The notes beneath the pieces are model-generated. The model saw nothing but the letters and a program-made list of their open reading frames with translations. It had not been told where the DNA came from and made no database searches. From Firmicutes bacterium UBA7709 (GTDB lineage Bacteria; Bacillota_A; Clostridia; Peptostreptococcales; Anaerovoracaceae), in the NCBI GenBank assembly GCA_002482405.1, contig DLFX01000262.1, positions 1 through 8,090 on the forward strand: a stretch of DNA of 8,090 nucleotides. The letters are read 5' to 3'. The translations under genes were made by a program, and so were the position numbers. Each line of letters starts with the position of its first letter. Position 1 is the stretch's first letter. Shown here piece after piece: positions 6,514 through 8,090 of this stretch.

Positions 6514-6996
6514 TCAATATCCCAGGTCTTTGAGCAGGGCCGACAACATCCGGAAGCGCTCTCCCAGGAGTTCGCCGTCCTCTGCCAGTGCCTGCCGCAC
6601 CGTTTTGATGTCCTCGTCGATCATATCGTTTTCCGTGCAGACTCTCACCGTCATGGCGTCGCCTTGCAGGCCTACCCTGTCGATCATGGGGTTTTCCGGG
6701 TTATAAAGCTTTTCATACCGGTATGCCTCCCGGAAATATTTCTCCGACTCGCAGATAAAGATCGCCAGGTCCAGAACCCGGTGGACCGGCATCTCCTCGG
6801 ATTGCCGCGACCATTTTTCGCCGGTGTATCTCCAGACCTTGGCTGAAATATCCAGCTTCCCCCTGTCGTTCCACTGTGCGAGTCCCAGAGACAGTCCCTG
6901 GACGTCGGTCTTATATGCGTACCGCCCGTCGATATTTCCATAATCCTCGCCTACAATTACAGGCTTGTGCTTTAAAGTCGTAGGTATTTTCATCAT
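6514..6996 (-). CDS. Uncharacterised conserved protein (possibly DUF6530)
   Basis: This intact 160-residue soluble protein has no signal peptide or membrane segment. It is rich in aromatic and charged residues. Its most distinctive stretches are HKPVIVGEDYGNIDGRYAY (10-28), GLSLGLAQWNDRGKLDISAKVW (34-55), SRQSEEMPVHRVLDLAIF (63-80) and REAYRYEKLYNPENPMIDRVGLQGD (89-113). I recall similar Bacillota proteins being classed as DUF6530, but I cannot confirm that here and no function is known to me. The start at 6996 is preferred because GGAGG (7009-7005) stands 8 bp upstream; the earlier ATG at 7011 overlaps that site itself. ATG 6993 is an equally plausible neighbour. It begins 22 bp after the DUF2087 gene, consistent with one operon. 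Confidence 0.75.
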   Translation of the reverse strand: MMKIPTTLKHKPVIVGEDYGNIDGRYAYKTDVQGLSLGLAQWNDRGKLDISAKVWRYTGEKWSRQSEEMPVHRVLDLAIFICESEKYFREAYRYEKLYNPENPMIDRVGLQGDAMTVRVCTENDMIDEDIKTVRQALAEDGELLGERFRMLSALLKDLGY

Positions 6997-7018
6997 CTTG
7001 CTTTCCTCCATTTCATAT

Positions 7019-7348
7019 TCATACTACTTCCTTCTCGATCCAATACTTCGAGCCGTTGGGAAGCCGCTTCATCAGTCCGCTGTCGATGAGCTCTCTGCGC
7101 AGCAGAAAATAATCCCCGAAAGTATGCCATTCACTAATGATGGCGTTGACCTGGGGCTCCGAATATTCTTTCCCGGCCTCAAATTTCGAAGCCAGGTATT
7201 TTAAAACATAAAGCTTATACTGCTTTTTTACAGGAAGCTGCTTGATCTTTCCCTCTTCTAAAAATCTCAGCACAATTTCTCTGGCATCGTCACCGGTTCC
7301 GTCAAGCTTTTCCCCTATTGCGGTATTTTGCGGCGTTATCGCGCACAT
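7019..7348 (-). CDS. DUF2087 domain protein, possible winged-helix regulator
   Basis: This 109-residue protein carries a DUF2087-type domain at about 35-104: IKQLPVKKQYKLYVLKYLASKF, then EYSEPQVNAIISEWH, then DYFLLRRELIDSGLMKRLPNGSKYWI. The order of helices, with an LRRELIDSGL helix followed by a short RLPNGSKYW hairpin, resembles a winged helix. In other bacteria the domain is often found behind an ArsR-type DNA-binding domain; here it stands alone behind 34 unassigned residues. ATG 7348 has GGGGAG 7 bp upstream; a TTG at 7354 is closer than usual to that site. As first gene after a strong promoter with overlapping palindromes, it could be an autoregulator of the cluster, which is inference only. 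A small AGTTT-GGAT-AAACT hairpin lies in its leader (7367-7380). Confidence 0.8.
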   Translation of the reverse strand: MCAITPQNTAIGEKLDGTGDDAREIVLRFLEEGKIKQLPVKKQYKLYVLKYLASKFEAGKEYSEPQVNAIISEWHTFGDYFLLRRELIDSGLMKRLPNGSKYWIEKEVV

Positions 7349-7399
7349 GTTCAATCTCCCCTTTTTAGTTTATCCAAACTGTGTTTTAATACTTTTTGA

Positions 7400-7424
7400 T
7401 TTACTAATTTAGTAAATTACTAAA
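7400..7424. promoter_or_regulatory. Two overlapping palindromic operator-like sites
   Basis: Positions 7400-7416 form a perfect 17-bp palindrome (TTTACTAA-T-TTAGTAAA), and 7408-7424 form a second (TTTAGTAA-A-TTACTAAA), sharing nine bases. The shared word is TTTAGTAA and its reverse. With transcription starting near 7428, the pair covers about +4 to +28, where a bound dimeric repressor would block the promoter. The regulator is unknown. Confidence 0.72.
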
Positions 7425-7434
7425 CTTCTTCATT

Positions 7435-7464
7435 ATTATAATATGCCTCAACGGAATTTGTCAA
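7435..7464 (-). promoter_or_regulatory. Consensus sigma-A promoter of the DUF2087 cluster
   Basis: On the minus strand, TTGACA (7464-7459) and TATAAT (7440-7435) both match consensus exactly, with an 18-bp spacer. The promoter begins only 4 bp after the terminator hairpin of the upstream gene. The expected start near 7428 gives a leader of about 80 nt before the DUF2087 start codon. Confidence 0.88.
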
Positions 7465-7468
7465 TGGC

Positions 7469-7510
7469 AAAATAAGGGTGGAAACCGATATCGGCTTCCA
7501 CCCTTATTTT
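7469..7510 (-). terminator. Strong hairpin terminator after the MetQ-type gene
   Basis: AAAATAAGGGTGGAA (7469-7483) and TTCCACCCTTATTTT (7496-7510) form a perfect 15-bp stem. The inner part, CCGATATCGG (7485-7494), is itself palindromic and extends the stem past a single A/C mismatch. T-rich flanks on both sides make it potentially bidirectional, but only the minus strand has an adjacent gene to end. Confidence 0.88.
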
Positions 7511-7546
7511 AATGCTATTATAGTTTACAGTTTCCGCGTCCCCGTT

Positions 7547-8090
7547 TTAGAACACGGGAACTACGGCGCCCTCATATTTATCTTCGATGAACTTTCTGGT
7601 TTCGTCGGATGTAAGGGCCTTTACCAGGGCCTTGATCTCCGGCTTGTCCTGATCGCCTTCATAAACTGCAACGATGTTTGCAAAGGTCTTTGCCGCTTCG
7701 GAATTCTTGTCTTCCGCAGCAAGAGCGTCGGAAACCTTCAGTCCCGCGTCAATGGCGTAGTTGCCGTTGACGATGGCAAAGTCGACGTCCTGAATGGAGC
7801 GCGCCACAGCGGCCGCTTCCGCCTCAAAGAATTTGATATTTTTGGCGTTTTCCACGATGTCATTGGGAGTTGCTTCCAGACCGGCTCCATCCTTCAGCTT
7901 GATCAGGCCTTCATGCTGAAGCAGCTGCAGCGCCCTGGCTTCGTTGCTGGGATCGTTGGGAACAGCGATGGTAGCGCCGTCCGGGATGGCGTCAAGGGAC
8001 TTGGTCTTTCCGGCAAAGATTCCCATGGGTTCATAATGCACGGCGACTGCCGGCACCAGATGCGTGCCATTTTTTTTATTGAAATCGTCC
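7547..8090 (-). CDS. metQ: MetQ/NlpA-family methionine-binding lipoprotein, C-terminal part (cut by window edge)
   Basis: About 181 C-terminal residues are readable. They match the NlpA/MetQ family closely: DDFNKKNGTHLVPAVAVHYEPMGIFAGKTKSL at the start, GATIAVPNDPSNEARAL, a DIVENAKNIKF stretch, and DVDFAIVNGNYAIDAGL, followed by a C-terminal KALTSDETRKFIEDKYEGAVVPVF. Members are anchored outside the membrane by a lipidated cysteine and deliver D- or L-methionine to the MetNI ABC transporter; some paralogues bind other amino acids or peptides, so the ligand is assigned by family only. The signal peptide and lipobox lie beyond the window. The open frame continues to the last base, so the GTG at 8056 is internal and not a start. 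A strong terminator follows the TAA region, so this gene closes its own operon, probably with metN and metI upstream. Confidence 0.9.
   Translation of the reverse strand, partial: DDFNKKNGTHLVPAVAVHYEPMGIFAGKTKSLDAIPDGATIAVPNDPSNEARALQLLQHEGLIKLKDGAGLEATPNDIVENAKNIKFFEAEAAAVARSIQDVDFAIVNGNYAIDAGLKVSDALAAEDKNSEAAKTFANIVAVYEGDQDKPEIKALVKALTSDETRKFIEDKYEGAVVPVF

Noticed and set aside
8054..8056. GTG at 8056 as the start of the MetQ-type gene
   Set aside because: The reading frame continues upstream with family-conserved residues (DDFNKKNGTHLV) to the window edge, so the codon is internal.

Overview
The window looks like chromosome of a spore-forming, low-to-middle GC Bacillota, most likely class Clostridia. 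The reasons are strong AGGAGG-type ribosome binding sites, housekeeping proteins of clostridial type (MetG with a C-terminal tRNA-binding domain, a TatD of the YabD type), a probable spoIIE start, and a sigma-A promoter matching consensus at both boxes. Base composition is near 50% GC by eye, which would suit a lineage such as the Eubacteriales Family XIII / Anaerovoracaceae, but that placement is a guess. Every gene I can support is on the minus strand, so transcription runs from high to low coordinates.

Reading in the direction of transcription: (1) 8090-7547 is the C-terminal part of a MetQ/NlpA-type substrate-binding lipoprotein, closed by a strong hairpin terminator (7510-7469). (2) A TTGACA/TATAAT promoter (7464-7435), with two overlapping perfect palindromes just downstream (7424-7400), starts a small accessory cluster: a DUF2087 winged-helix-like protein, an uncharacterised 160-residue protein (possibly DUF6530), a small GIY-YIG-like protein, a shikimate-kinase-family gene broken by an internal deletion plus frameshift, and a flavodoxin-fold flavoprotein with an Isf-like cysteine cluster. 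(3) A 258-bp intergenic region carries a palindromic operator-like site and a GC-rich imperfect repeat array in the leader of a CynX/NimT-type major facilitator. (4) metG and tatD follow as a housekeeping pair with their own promoter, ended by a good intrinsic terminator (541-510). (5) A quasi-palindromic element of about 190 bp (244-436) separates tatD from the start of a membrane protein that I read as SpoIIE (211-1, cut by the window edge).

The least ordinary parts are the long quasi-palindrome directly in front of the putative spoIIE, the repeat and operator architecture in front of the transporter, the broken kinase gene, and the tightly regulated-looking cluster of poorly characterised small proteins. 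I see no CRISPR array, tRNA, rRNA or transposase gene.
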